DNA of 64,000 bases from Orthosia cruda (Eukaryota > Arthropoda > Insecta > Lepidoptera > Noctuidae): assembly GCA_964057195.1 (NCBI GenBank), contig OZ059852.1, positions 20,945,233-21,009,232 on the forward strand. The letters are read 5' to 3'. Position 1 is the stretch's first letter. Each line of letters begins with the position of its first letter. Below are positions 1 through 10,290 of this stretch, piece after piece. The notes beneath the pieces were generated by a model. The model saw only the letters and a list, made by a program, of their open reading frames with translations. It had not been told where the DNA came from and did not search any database. Position numbers and translations under genes: made by a program.

Positions 1-683
1 GCGGTGAACAGTTTCGGAGATATGACATCTCCCTGCCTCACACCTCGCTGCAGAAAGACAGGTTCCGAGGTCTGATCCTGAAGTCGAACTGACATGGTGG
101 CGTTTTTGTACAAATACTTTAACACCTCGATGTACCGGTAGTCAATTTGGCACCGTTGGAGAGACTGCAGCACAGCCCAAGTCTCGATCGAATCAAAGGC
201 TTTCTCGTAGTCCACAAACGCTAAGCAGAGAGGCAGGTTGTACTCTTCGGTCTTCTGTATAACCTGCCGCAGCGTATGTATGTGGTCTACGGTGTTAAAG
301 CCTTTACGGAAACCGGCTTGTTAAGGAGGCTGGAAATCGTCAAACCTGCGCGCGAGACGATTCGTGGTGACTCTTGAAAACAATTTGTAGACATGGCTAA
401 GAAGTGAGATGGGCCTATAGTTATTCAGTAAGGCATTGTCTCCCTTCTTGAATAAGAGTACCACCACACCCCTGCACCATACCTGTGGCGTCCTCCCCTC
501 GAGTATGACGGAATCAAACAGCTTCTGAAGGGCCTTAAGTACTGGTTTTGCACCCGCCTTCAGGAGTACCGAACTCCTAATTCCGTCATCACCCGGTGCC
601 TTGCTGTTCTTTAGCTGTTTCAGAGCCATCCTAATCTCATACAGGCTGACGTCCGGAATGTCTTCGGTATAGTGTCGGGTCAT
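1..683 (-). pseudogene. RTE reverse transcriptase, N-terminal part, with premature stop
   Basis: The frame from 683 encodes the finger region of RT (PGDDGI, LLFKKGDN, NNYRPISLL). It meets TAA at 318-320, where the family has an acidic codon. The same frame then continues to the window edge with convincing RT sequence, including QAGFRKGFNT, FVDYEKAFDSIE and RGVRQGD. So this is a single in-frame nonsense mutation, not a boundary. The catalytic YADD motif would lie beyond the left edge and cannot be judged. Confidence 0.87.
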
Positions 684-2095
684 TCTAGCTCTAGGTCATT
701 CGCTAGATTCTTGACGGGTTTACTGGTTGACGTGTACAACTGCCCATAGACTCTCTCGATCTCTCTCAATAGCTGCGGTTTGGCGGATACGATCCTGCCA
801 TCGTCGGTCTTCAGTTTCGTGAGCTGGCTCTGCCCAATAGTCAGATCTCTTGCAAATACCTTGGAACCCTTATTCCGCTCAATCGCGTCTTCAATACGCT
901 CGGTATTAAAGCGGCGGAGATCGCTTTTCAAGGACTTTGAGATCCGTCTATTGAGCTGCCGGTATTTCAACGCATCGTCTGAAGACTGCAGGATCATTTC
1001 ACGCCTCTCCTTCATGAGCTTGAGAGTAGGATCAGAGAGCTTTTTGTTTATATCTGTACGGCGGGTCTTGAAAAACTTAGACCCAACCGTATGGACAGCT
1101 TCCACGAACCCATCGCTGTATTCGTCCACGGAGCTCCCTAGGCACTCGAAACGATTCTGGAGTTCGAGCTGAAAGCTCTCGGGGTTTTGGATCTGGATCT
1201 GTGCTGGACGGAGCGTAGACTTCATCAGTCGAGACCTTTCAAGCTTGATAATAATGATCAATGTGCCTCTCACCATGCGCTGATCGCTCCCGGTTTTCAC
1301 CGAATTGATCACAGAGACATCATTGAACATTTGCTTCTTGGTTGACATGATGAAGTCGATCTCGTTTTTAGTTGCACCATCGGGGCTTTGCCAGGTCCAC
1401 TTCCTGTGCTCACGCTTTCTGAAGAAGGAGTTCATCATATAGAGGCCCTCCTTCTCCATAAAGCTGGCCAGTAGGTGACCCCGATGGTTCCGATGTCCAA
1501 CTCCAAATTGGCCCACTTGCAGCTCATCCTCGTCTCGTTTGCCCAGTTTCGCGTTGAAGTCCCCCATGACAACGGTGAAGTGAGTTTTGAAACCATGCAT
1601 GGCTCTGGAGATATCCTCATACATGGTCTCTACCTCGTCGTCGGGGTGTGCCGAGGTCGGGGCGTAGACCTGTATAACCTTCAGCGAATATCTCGAGGAT
1701 ATTCTGAGTATAAGGTACGCCACCCTGGTCGACAGGGTTGCGTACGTAGGGTCGGGTTTATCGTCCACAAGGGACTTGTGGACGATAAACCCGACACCAC
1801 CCTGGGACTGCCGGTCTCGGAAATAGAGCAGGTTACCGGATTTGAGGATTATCGAGTCCTCCCCCTCTCTTCGGACTTCAGATAACCCTATAATACTCCA
1901 CCGCAACCTGCTCAATTCTTCCTCGAGTTCGGCTATCTTCTCGTCGGTCCGGAGTGTTCGCGTGTTATACGTTGCCAGGTCCAGTCGTCGGTGCTTATTA
2001 GGGTAGCCGGGTCCACTCCGGGGATTCTTCGCACCCCTTGCAACGCCATCGCCTCGACCGCTACCGTAGTCAAGGGTAGACGGGCTGCCGGGCAC
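680..2095 (-). pseudogene. RTE endonuclease (EEP family) plus linker, 471 codons
   Basis: This open frame encodes the endonuclease that would nick target DNA to prime reverse transcription. Motifs in order from about residue 40: ATYNTRTL, GLSEVRR, IQVYAPTS, VMGDFNAKLG, EIDFIMS, then SDQR where the family has SDHR. The replacement of the catalytic His by Gln (codon CAG at 1280-1282) should abolish or badly weaken cleavage. A 21-bp perfect hairpin lies inside the coding sequence (1751-1795), just after residues VGFIVHK. The C-terminal third is a basic linker leading to RT. The frame stops at 680 and the RT frame opens at 683 with a 4-base overlap. Related elements have one continuous reading frame, so I read this as a frameshift, not a designed overlap. 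Confidence 0.88.
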
Positions 2096-2409
2096 TCGGG
2101 GCCGTTTTTCTTTGTGCTTTTCATTTTGGTTTGGGGGGGTTTGCCTTAATCGCCACGCTTGGCAGGCGGGTTGACGATCGCAGTTTGTTGTTAAAGTGTA
2201 CAGAGAACGCTGCTGCCCATTCTCTGGTATATCCCTTAGTCGCCTTTTACGACACCCATGGGAAGATATGGGATGGTGAGATTCTTTACGTCCGACACCA
2301 TAAAAAACACAAAATATTTAGCACCTCCTTAATCGTATTTCAGGATTAGTTTTGAAAAATTTGTAATAACAACCTTTACTATATGCTGTTAGTATTTATG
2401 CCAAGTTTA

Positions 2410-3060
2410 AAATATATAAGCCCAACGAATTGCCACCTTTAACCCCCTTAGGGGTAGAATTTCCGGCAATCAATAAACTCATTGTTTTTTTTATTAATCA
2501 AGATCGTAAACCTACGATTTCAGATGTTTTACCTTCTAAACCGAAGAAATTTCATATAAAGTTTCAACCCCTATTTTATCCCCTTTGGGGTGGAATTACC
2601 AAAAACTAATAAATATATTTATTATTTTTATCAACCAAGAGCGAAAAATGTAAAATTTCATGTGTCCAATTTACAAACTGTAAATATTTAGTCAAACTTT
2701 CAACCCCTTTTTATCCCCTTAGAGGTGGCATTTCCGGCAATAATTAAACTCATTGTTTTTTTTATTAATCAAGAGCGTAAAATTACAATATCAGATGTTT
2801 TACCTTCCAAACTTAAGAAACTTCATATAAAATTTGAACCCCTATTTTATCCCCTTAGGAGTCGGATTTCTAAAACCTAATAAATACATGAACTATTTTT
2901 ATTAATCAAGATCGTAAACCTACGATTTCAGATATTTTACCTTCTAAACCGAAGAAATTTCTTATAATGTTTCAAACCCTATTTTATCCCCTTAGGGGTG
3001 GAATTACCAAAAACTAATAAATATATTTATTATTTATACAAAAACTAATACATTTATTTT
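2410..3060. repeat. Imperfect tandem repeat, about 136-bp units
   Basis: The landmark 'cccctta-ggggtgg' recurs near 2445, 2580, 2717, 2860 and 2990, a spacing of about 135-145 bp. Alternate units resemble each other more closely: 'tttccggcaat' follows the landmark in units 1 and 3, and 'attaccaaaaact' in units 2 and 5. This suggests a dimer of about 270 bp was the amplified unit. A simple A/C-rich stretch (about 3060-3140) follows. I see no coding potential. Confidence 0.8.
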
Positions 3061-3134
3061 TAGTAGAATAAAAACAAACACAAACAATAAACAAACACAA
3101 ACAATACCAAACATACACAAATAATAAACATAAA

Positions 3135-3830
3135 CAATATCTCCAAAAACTCTAACGGATATCCCCTATAAGTCTTCAGTATTTTTTATATTGAGATTTT
3201 TGAACGCGTTTTTTATTGTATCAATACATATTGGTTTAAATCTAAAGGTTGGTAAGTATTTAATAAAGTGATCTTTAAGAAGAGCTTCAGCTAATTTAGA
3301 TGAGGAGGGAAGAGGCCTCTAACGGAATGTTGGTAAATAAATTTTCTAATGTCTCAGCGATTTCTTGCTTATCAGAAATGGTTTGATTAGTTATTTTCAA
3401 AGACAACTTATTCTGATCGCGTTGTTGTGTCTTTGCAGTTTCTCTATTAATTACTTGCCACACAGTTTTTATTTTATTATTAGAAACACCAATTTTGAGA
3501 CTGTCTTCACTTTTGTCGGCTCTAATATTTAAAGAAATCTACAGTAGTATTATCAGAAAAACTGGATAATACTGTAAAATCACTAAACCTAGTTTCAGTT
3601 AAATCACTGCGTGTATATTAAAAGCTAACAATGTAGCTAATAAATTTCGACTATTTTTGGGAAGAAACATTTGGTCCCGAATCAAAACAAAATCACTAAC
3701 AAAATTGTTGGTGTCAAAAAACAATAAACGGTCACTATGACGACAAGATAAAATATGCATTAAGTAATTTAAACTAGAATTGTATTCATTTTCCTGAACA
3801 AGTAACTTGTCAGAATAGGGCAATGCACAT
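3135..3830 (-). pseudogene. LINE remnant: end of endonuclease to start of RT
   Basis: On the minus strand about 3823-3599 reads as the last part of a LINE endonuclease (ending LLAFNIHAVI). A second frame at about 3540-3310 reads through the linker typical of CR1/Jockey-like LINEs (IKTVWQVINRETAK, SDKQEIAETLENLF). About 3300-3140 continues into the RT N-terminus (FKNLNIKNTEDL, then TAG where a Trp is usual). Several frameshifts separate these blocks, and both ends of the element are missing. Confidence 0.75.
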
Positions 3831-3835
3831 TATTA

Positions 3836-4150
3836 AATCATGAAATGGTATAAACAATAAACAGACATGCGATTGCAACAATCCCGAGAGATTTGCCGTT
3901 ATTTATTGAAGAGTTCTGCTGTACATCTCCGAAGTTCTTCATCAGATCTTCACCAAATTAAAATGTAACCAATTTCGAAACATACGATTTCAAACGAAAA
4001 ATATATTTTCTAAATTGGTCAACAATTGACGAAGATATCGGTGAACATACACGAAAAAAAAACATAAAGTCAAACATAGAACCTCCTCTTTTATGGTAAA
4101 AAAAATGTTTGACATGTGTGTATTTGGTTGTTCTATGAAATAAATATCTT
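3836..4150 (-). repeat. REP-A fragment (diverged)
   Basis: It contains the conserved REP-A core ('gattgcaacaatcccgag', 'agatttgccgttatttattg') and a decayed end 'aacctcctcttttatgg' at 4080-4096. The hairpin half of the element is missing. It abuts the LINE remnant. Confidence 0.8.
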
Positions 4151-4220
4151 TTCATGATATTTTTATTTTACATTTTAGTTACAGCAAAGAAGGCAATGTA
4201 ATAGTACATTACTGCAGAAT

Positions 4221-4316
4221 CCAGTAAGTAAGCCTTCCTGGCCAAGTATGAGTTAAACGGACCGAACCGCAGGTGAGGTCCGGTTATATACGAGGCCAGG
4301 ATGGCATTCTTACTGG
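4221..4316. other. 96-nt imperfect hairpin, candidate structured RNA
   Basis: The first 23 bases (4221-4243) pair with the last 23 (4294-4316) at 20 of 23 positions. Inside, 'acggacc' (about 4257-4263) pairs with 'ggtccg' (about 4277-4282), leaving a loop of about 13 nt around 'gaaccgcaggtga'. The shape and size resemble a pre-miRNA on either strand, but I recognise no known miRNA. It may instead be a tiny inverted-repeat element. No second copy is seen in this window. Confidence 0.5.
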
Positions 4317-4373
4317 TTGAGGCTTGTATAGTGCTTTTCTCAAAAATGAAAGAAAGTTTAACAACAAATTCGT

Positions 4374-4913
4374 TTAATTAATATTTTATCTACTTCGGTT
4401 TCTTTATATTCGAATTACAAAATTAACAGCGGTTTCATTATGATACGCATAACGACATCGGATTGCATTATGCGAATCGTCATAAATTCTAAAACACAAG
4501 CAAAGGCATTCTGAACATACAGCCACGTACCTATAATATTACTTCGAAATAGAGACAATGTAAATGATGTTTTTAAAAATGGAACAAGTTTAGAACAAAA
4601 GTATCACTATTTGGCTGTTGCGGCTACAAGGTCTTTGCCTTATACCTAATAAAGACTAAATAAAAAAAATAAAAAAAGTGGACGCGGGATAAACCATAGT
4701 CAGTGTGTAGTTAAATTTCTATTAAAAATACTTATTTGTCTATATCTGTGTTTTATTCCTTTCATCGTAGATAAAATCTTGTATGCAACAGTACGTTATT
4801 GGATTTTTAATAACTTGTGCCCACCTATTTCGGTACGCGCTACGCTTGTACAGAATAATGGCACTTGTATTAAAAGACTGACCATAACGTAAGAGTTGCG
4901 TACATAGCTATTA
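4374..4913 (+). repeat. Crypton-like repeat, short copy
   Basis: It matches 15521-16204 along its length (for example 'tttcattatgatac', 'gaacatacagcca', 'cgcgctacgcttgtac'). It lacks about 150 bp present in the middle of the other copy, which there contain a 37-codon ORF. Both copies end at 'tagctatta'. This looks like an internally deleted, non-autonomous member. Confidence 0.75.
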
Positions 4914-5210
4914 GGTCACATTCATATTAGGGTAATTGCTGATAGATATTGTGATCGATTTACCGGAGGCATTTATTTATATTTGTTTGCTGTACATCTT
5001 GATTAATGGACTCGAAAATATATCTATCTCATAAAATGCCATACCAAAAAGAGAGATGGATATATATTTGGAGCCTCCCTCCTATTAACATGTTATAATG
5101 GCTAAACTCGGTACTGATATGTAACCGATATAATGTTGCATATCGATATCGAAATCGGTTTTCAGATATCGATATCAGTAGTACAGTTTGCAAAAGTTAA
5201 TATGTTGAGG
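4914..5210. other. No gene seen; unclassified AT-rich DNA
   Basis: The only structure noted is a cluster of 'atatcgatatc' words at about 5138-5180, which is self-complementary. No coding frame and no similarity to other parts of the window. Confidence 0.5.
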
Positions 5211-6130
5211 TTTGTTGCACGTGTTTTCGATTTCCGTGTTGGTATTTATAGAATGAAAAATTTTTTTGCGGGGGGAGGTAAACGGTTAAGGGGGGGGGGG
5301 GGAATCCTATCTTGTTCTCCTGGATGAAGTAACGCGGGGCAGGGGTGCAAATTTTTTGTCAGAAATGCGCTAACTCCAACCGTTTCTGAGATATGAGGGT
5401 TTTAAAATTTTTGTTGGTCGTAATTTTTTTGCCTTTTATCGGTCTCTATGAGCTGTTTCTGTGACAATGGTGATCAATGTGGACTTTATGCTAATGAGAA
5501 TAAGGGTCACTTTTGCTTGTCAAAGAAAAGCGACCTTATTTCAATGTGAATAAGGGTATTTTTGTTTTGTTTTTTAGAGTTTTATTAATCGTAAATAAAT
5601 GCGGGTTTGGCTCGCTACGTTTTCGAGTTTTTAACGTTTTTAATTTTTTTGACGCATTTTCCAGGACTGGATCTAGAATAATTTTTGCGGGGGCAGTTAA
5701 ACGGTTAAGGGGGGGGGTAAATCCTATCTTGTTCTCCTGGATGAAATAGCGGTGTGCAGGGGGACAATTTTTTTGTCAGATATGCGCTAACTCCAACCGT
5801 TTCTGAGATATGAGGGTTTTAAAATCTTTGTTGGTCGTATTTTTTTTGCCTTTTATCGGTCTCTCTGAGCTGTTTCTGTGACAATGGTGATCAATGTGGA
5901 CCTTATGCTAATGAGAATAAGGGTCACTTTTGCTTGTCAAAGAAAAGCGACCTTATTTCAATGTGAATTAGGGTATTTTTGTTTTGTTTTTTAGAGTTTT
6001 ATTAATCGTAAATAAATGCGGGTTTGGCTCGCTACGTTTTCTAGTTTTTAATTTTTTTGACGCATTTTCCAGGACTGGATCTAGAATAAATGCTATGCAA
6101 TAGCTTTACCGCGGCAGTCCCCGAGTGCCA
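5211..6130 (+). repeat. REP-C element with its body duplicated in tandem
   Basis: The body from the G-rich tract ('gcggggg') to 'ggactggatctagaata' occurs twice: about 5262-5680 and 5681-6088, periods of about 419 and 408 bp. The outer ends ('aggtttgttgcacgtg' on the left, 'gtgccacacgactttttt' on the right) occur once. A third copy lies inverted at 58391-58895 with a single body, so the duplication belongs to this copy. Open frames across it are fortuitous. Confidence 0.85.
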
Positions 6131-6238
6131 CACGACTTTTTTATTTACATCTTTTTAGTTTTTTTTTAATTAGTTACATTTGAACATATACGTGTCATAT
6201 ATTTTTGAATTCACCTCTTAAAACCCTTTCTTTTGATA

Positions 6239-7686
6239 AATAAATGATAAATGATTTTATTTCTGTAAGTTGGTTTATACAAACACTTTTACATGTCGAA
6301 CATATTTTTTAAAACTAGATGAGGTCGGCGTTTCCTATCTGACTACTCTGAGAAGAAAGGCCGAAACAAACTCAGAGGTCACAGTCTCTTTTAAAGTCCA
6401 GACAAAATATTGGTTAGATCATGTGAAGACCATGTAGACTGATGTCTGAAATGGTCTTTTGAGGAAAGAACCAGCCAGATTGAGTGGACCTGTCCAGTCA
6501 GTGCACGCATTTGTCAATAACCGAGCAGCTCAACTCAGAATTTAAGGAGCTCAACGATTCGACGAACAATACCAAAGAAAGGACATTCGGGTAGGCCGCA
6601 TAAACTACTCAAACTGCCAGACCATGATTAAAAACTAAGATAAATTTAAATTTAAATAAAAAAGAATGATCCACATAGTCTTCACACTCACAATAATTAA
6701 TATAAAATAATATAATACTTTAAAAAGTAAAAATTCTTGTCATTGCAAGAAAACCAAAAAAACAACAACAAAATTCACGGTGCAAAATATAATAAAAATA
6801 ACAAAATTAATCGGAGCAGCTCAATCCCAAGCCTTTTTGTCTTCAAGGTAATCTTTAGTTGTATAAAACGCTTTCTGGCACAACTTACGTTTAATAAAAG
6901 ATTTGAATTTATTAAGACTTAGATGTTGTACGTGGCTTGGAAGCTTATTATAAAAGCGTACACATTGACATCTAAACGAGCCACCTATTTTCTTGAGCCT
7001 TGTTGTAGGTACTACAAATTTGTGTTTATTCCTAGTATTTATGTTATGGATATCACTGTATTTTTTAAACAATTTTATATTTTTATGGGCATATAAAAGA
7101 TTTTCATAAATATACTGAGAAGGCACAGTCATTACATTAATCTCCTTAAATTTCTCTCTGAGAGAGTGTCTTGGGCTTAATTTATAAATTGACCGAACAG
7201 CTCTTTTCTGCAAAACAAAGATAGTCTGGATGTCGGCGGCATTTCCCCACAACAGAATACCGTACGACATTACACTATGAAAATAGCTAAAGTATACTAA
7301 ACGGGCTGTCTCTATGTCAGTTAAATTACGAATTTTTCTAACAGCATATGCTGCGGAGCTTAGCTTCTTTGACAATTTATCTATATGTGGGCCCCACTGA
7401 AGCTTAGCATCCAAAGTTAAGCCTAAGAATACTGTGCTATTTTCAGGATTCAATTCTTCGCCCTTTATCAACACATCGGTTTTCACCTGCCTAACGTGAG
7501 GTAGGGTAAACTTAATGCATTTGGTTTTTTTTTCATTAAGAAGTAAATTATTAACATTGAACCAGTGAACTACTTTTGAGATCGCGCTATTTACATCGTC
7601 AGTAACCAGCTGCTGACGTATAAGTTTAAACAAAAGTGAAGTATCATCCGCAAACAACACTATATCATGGTTATCCTTTATGAGGT
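6239..7686 (-). mobile_element. 5'-truncated CR1/Jockey-like LINE with target duplication
   Basis: The insertion lies between two copies of 'ttttgata' (6231-6238 and 7687-7694), the target site duplication. Its 3' end on the minus strand is a short repeated tail of the 'aaatgataaatga' type. It starts inside RT just before the catalytic motif and keeps the thumb and C-terminal region plus a 3' UTR of about 580 bp. 5' truncation is the usual outcome of incomplete target-primed reverse transcription. Confidence 0.85.
6821..7686 (-). pseudogene. LINE RT, C-terminal half (palm motif to end)
   Basis: Open from the 5' truncation point to the natural stop. It begins upstream of VLFADDTSLLF, the catalytic motif C of RT. 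Next come NNLLLNEKKTK, FLGLTLDAKLQW and SYGILLWG, then the C-terminal region FYNKLPSH and DYLEDKKAWD shared with other LINEs here. No premature stop is seen in about 280 codons, so decay is slight and the copy fairly young. It cannot make active RT because the finger and first palm motifs are absent. Confidence 0.88.
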
Positions 7687-7837
7687 TTTTGATACCCCAC
7701 AGGATGGGTTAGGAAGAAAAAAAAAATTTGTCTCCACAAAATGGCGCCCAAAAGCCGCCATTTTTTCTTTTCCAATTTTAATGTAGCCAGTGACAATCGC
7801 AGGGTTAAGACGAATCGATCGAGTTATTTTTGCTCTT

Positions 7838-8452
7838 TTTAACCGACTTCCCAAAAAGGAGGAGGTTCTATGTTCGACTTCTTTTTTTTTTTTTTTGTGT
7901 ATGTTCACCGATTACTCCGTCAATTGTGGACCGATTTTGAAAGTTCTTTTTTTGTTTGAAAAAGTATGTTCCGAAATTGGTCCCATTTTAATTTGGTGAA
8001 GATCTGATGAAGAACTTCGGAGATATACAACAGAACTCTTCAATAAATAACGGCAAATCTCTCGGGATTGCTGCAATCGCATCTCTGTTTGTTGTTTATA
8101 ACATTTCATAACATAACATCACGCCAGTTCACTCTTAAGGGGTAAGCAGATCTCTCATTTCACCGGTTATGTTCAAGTTTCATGAAATCTAGTCTGCCGA
8201 AATAGTTCCCTTACTAACTTGCCTATTAGGTACGTACAACTAAAAAGTGAAAAATAAAAAAACTTTTTGCAAAAAAATACTACCGACTTCCAAATACAAA
8301 ACTACAAAGTGAAAAATAACTTAATTTTTTAAAGTCGGTGTCCATAACGCAAAAAAATGGTACCTACGAAAGACACCGACTTTAAAAAATTAAGTTATTT
8401 TTCACTTTGTAGTTTTGTATTTGGAAGTCGGTAGTATTTTTTTGCAAAAAGT
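7838..8452 (+). repeat. REP-A copy 1, fold-back element
   Basis: Full order of the element: start 'aaccgacttcccaaaaagg', the core with 'gggattgctgcaatcgcat' and 'cataacataacatcacgcc', then a terminal palindrome. The palindrome arms are 8263-8342 and 8372-8451, 80 bp each and perfectly complementary, with a 29-nt loop. The element's outer ends share inverted 'accgacttcc'. No protein is encoded. It sits inside REP-D. Confidence 0.85.
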
Positions 8453-8967
8453 TTTTTTTATTATCTTTTCCAATTGTTATGTAGCCTATGATATACACTC
8501 GCAGAGTTAAGACAAATCGATTGACGTAAGAATCATCAAAATCGGCCAACGCGTTTGGTCTCTAGAACGCCACATAGGAACAAACATACATACATACATA
8601 GACTGACAAACACATTACCCTCCTTCGGCAGTCGGGTAAAAAGACGTAAACATGAAGAAAATTATGCTGTGTAGTCGGAGGATACATATTCGCTTTAGCT
8701 TTTAGTTTTTTTTGATTAACTTCTTTTATTTACAACTTTTAATTTTATTTTTTTTATTTATGTACAATTAAACATATAAGCGTTATAAATTTTTGAAATC
8801 ACCTCTTAAAACCTTTTATTTTGATACCGTACACAATGGGATAGGAAGAAAAAAAATTGCCCCCACAAAATGGCGCCCAAAATCTGCCATTTTTTCTTTT
8901 CCAATTTTAATGTAGCCAGTGACAATCGCAGGGTTAAGACGAATCGATCGAGTTATTTTTGCTCTTT
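8453..8967 (+). repeat. REP-D segment between REP-A copies
   Basis: It holds the REP-D end with 'aacgcgtttggtctctag' and 'ccttcggcagtcggg', one arm of the REP-D hairpin ('gtagtcggaggatacat', near 8672), and a second REP-D start leading to 'aaaatggcgcccaaaa'. The junction to the next REP-A is the same as at 7838, so REP-D plus REP-A was duplicated as one block of about 1130 bp. Confidence 0.75.
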
Positions 8968-9640
8968 TTAACCGACTTCCCAAAAAGGAGGAGGTTCTAT
9001 GTTCGACTTCATGTTTGTTTTTTTTTTGTTTATTTTCACCGATATCTCCGTCAATTGTGGACCGATTTTGAAAATTCTTTTTTCGTTTGAAAAAGTATAT
9101 TCCGAAATTGGTCCCATTTAATCTGGTGAAGATCTGATGAAGAACTTCGGAGATACAACAGAACTCTTCAATAAATAACGGAAAATCTCTCGGGATTGCT
9201 GCAATCGCATGTCTGTTTGTTGTTTATACCATATCATAACATAACATCACGCCAGTTCGCTCTTAAGTGGTAAGAAAAGCTCTCATTTCACCGGTTATGT
9301 TCAAGTTTCATGAAATCTATTCTGGCGAAACAGTTACCTTACTAACTTGCCTATATATTTGTGGTGTTTTTAAATTGCTATGTATTACAAATTTCGACAC
9401 AATGTATATATTGTTATGAAATAAATTACTTATGACTTATGACTTATGCCTATTAGGTAGGTACAACTAAAAAGTGAAAAATAAAAAAACATTTTGCAAA
9501 AAAATAGTACCGACTTCCAAATACAAAACAACAAAGTGAAAAATAACTTAATTTTTTGAAGTCGGTGTCCGTAACGCAAAAAAATGGTACTTACGAAAGA
9601 CACCGACTTCAAAAAATTAAGTTATTTTTCACTTTGTTGT
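8968..9640 (+). repeat. REP-A copy 2
   Basis: Same order as copy 1. A 93-bp tail of another element is inserted at 9355-9447. The second hairpin arm is cut short at about 9640, where copy 3 begins. Both arms carry a matched change relative to other copies ('aacaac' left, 'gttgtt' right, where copy 1 has 'aactac' and 'gtagtt'). Confidence 0.82.
9355..9447 (+). mobile_element. 93-bp LINE/SINE 3' tail with target duplication
   Basis: Flanked by the 6-bp target duplication 'gcctat' (9349-9354 and 9448-9453). The same REP-A position is uninterrupted in neighbouring copies. It ends in a 'acttatg' repeat, the kind of short-repeat tail seen on CR1-like LINEs, so it is a severely 5'-truncated retroinsertion. 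The parent family is not identified. Confidence 0.75.
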
Positions 9641-10290
9641 TTTTAACCGACATCCCAAAAAGGAGGAGGTTCTATGTTCGACTTCATGTTTGTTTTTGTT
9701 TTTTTTTTGTGTATGTTCACCTATTACTCCGTCAATTGTGGACCGATTTTGAAAATTCTTTTTTTTTTTGAAAAAGTATGTTCCGAAATTGGTCCCATTT
9801 TAATTTGGTGAAGATCTGATGAAGAACTTCGGAGATATACAACAGAACTCTTCAATAAATAACGGCAAATCTCTCGGGATTGCTGCAATCGCATGTCTGT
9901 TTGTTGTTTATAACATTTCATAACATAACATCACGCCAGTTCGCTCTTAAGGGGTAAGCAGATCTCTCATTTTACCGGTTATGTTCAAGTTTCATGAAAT
10001 CTATTCTGGTGAAATAGTTCCCTTACTAACTTGCCTATTAGGTACGTACAACTAAAAAGTGAAAATAAAAAAACTTTTTGCAAAAAAATACTACCGACTT
10101 CCAAATACAAAACTAGAAAGTAAAAAATAACTTAATTTTTGAAGTCGGTGTCCATAACGCAAAAAAATGGTACCTACGAAAGACACCGACTTCAAAAAAT
10201 TAAGTTATTTTTCACTTACTAGTTTTGTATTTGGAAGTCGGTAGTATTTCTTTGCAAAAAGTTTTTTTTTTATTTGGAAGTCGGTAGTAT
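9641..10290 (+). repeat. REP-A copy 3
   Basis: Complete core and both hairpin arms, with a partial extra copy of the outer arm at about 10273-10301. The right end is cut by the 3' tail of LINE1. Arms are less well matched than in copy 1 ('actagaaagtaaaa' against 'ttttcacttactagt'). Confidence 0.82.

Larger units (their letters stand above)
1..2345 (-). mobile_element. RTE-clade non-LTR retrotransposon, cut by window edge
   Basis: A LINE read on the minus strand: 5' leader (about 2345-2096), an apurinic-type endonuclease region, a linker, and the start of reverse transcriptase running off the left edge. The RT wording (KNSKAPGDDGI, NNYRPISLLSH, VDYEKAFDSIE) and the close coupling of endonuclease and RT are typical of the RTE clade. 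The leader on the minus strand contains a motif meaning 'cccatgggtgtcgtaaaagg', which I associate with 5' ends of such elements in Lepidoptera (from memory). The copy is dead: one frame break between endonuclease/linker and RT, one in-frame stop in RT, and a changed catalytic residue. Confidence 0.9.
6131..7838 (+). repeat. REP-D segment interrupted by a LINE
   Basis: The left part (6131-6238) ends in 'ttttgata', and the right part resumes at 7687 with 'ttttgataccccaca'. The uninterrupted order is seen at 8755-8970 and 18240-18420, so the two parts were once continuous. REP-D carries 'aaaatggcgcccaaaag' and 'cgcagggttaagacgaat' as landmarks. A REP-A copy is inserted at its right end. Confidence 0.8.

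Noticed and set aside
780..1885. Plus-strand frames of 130 and 136 codons
   Set aside because: They are shadows of the RTE endonuclease and linker frame on the minus strand.
2131..2349. 72-codon plus-strand frame
   Set aside because: It is antisense to the RTE 5' leader. The element's direction is clear from the ORFs.
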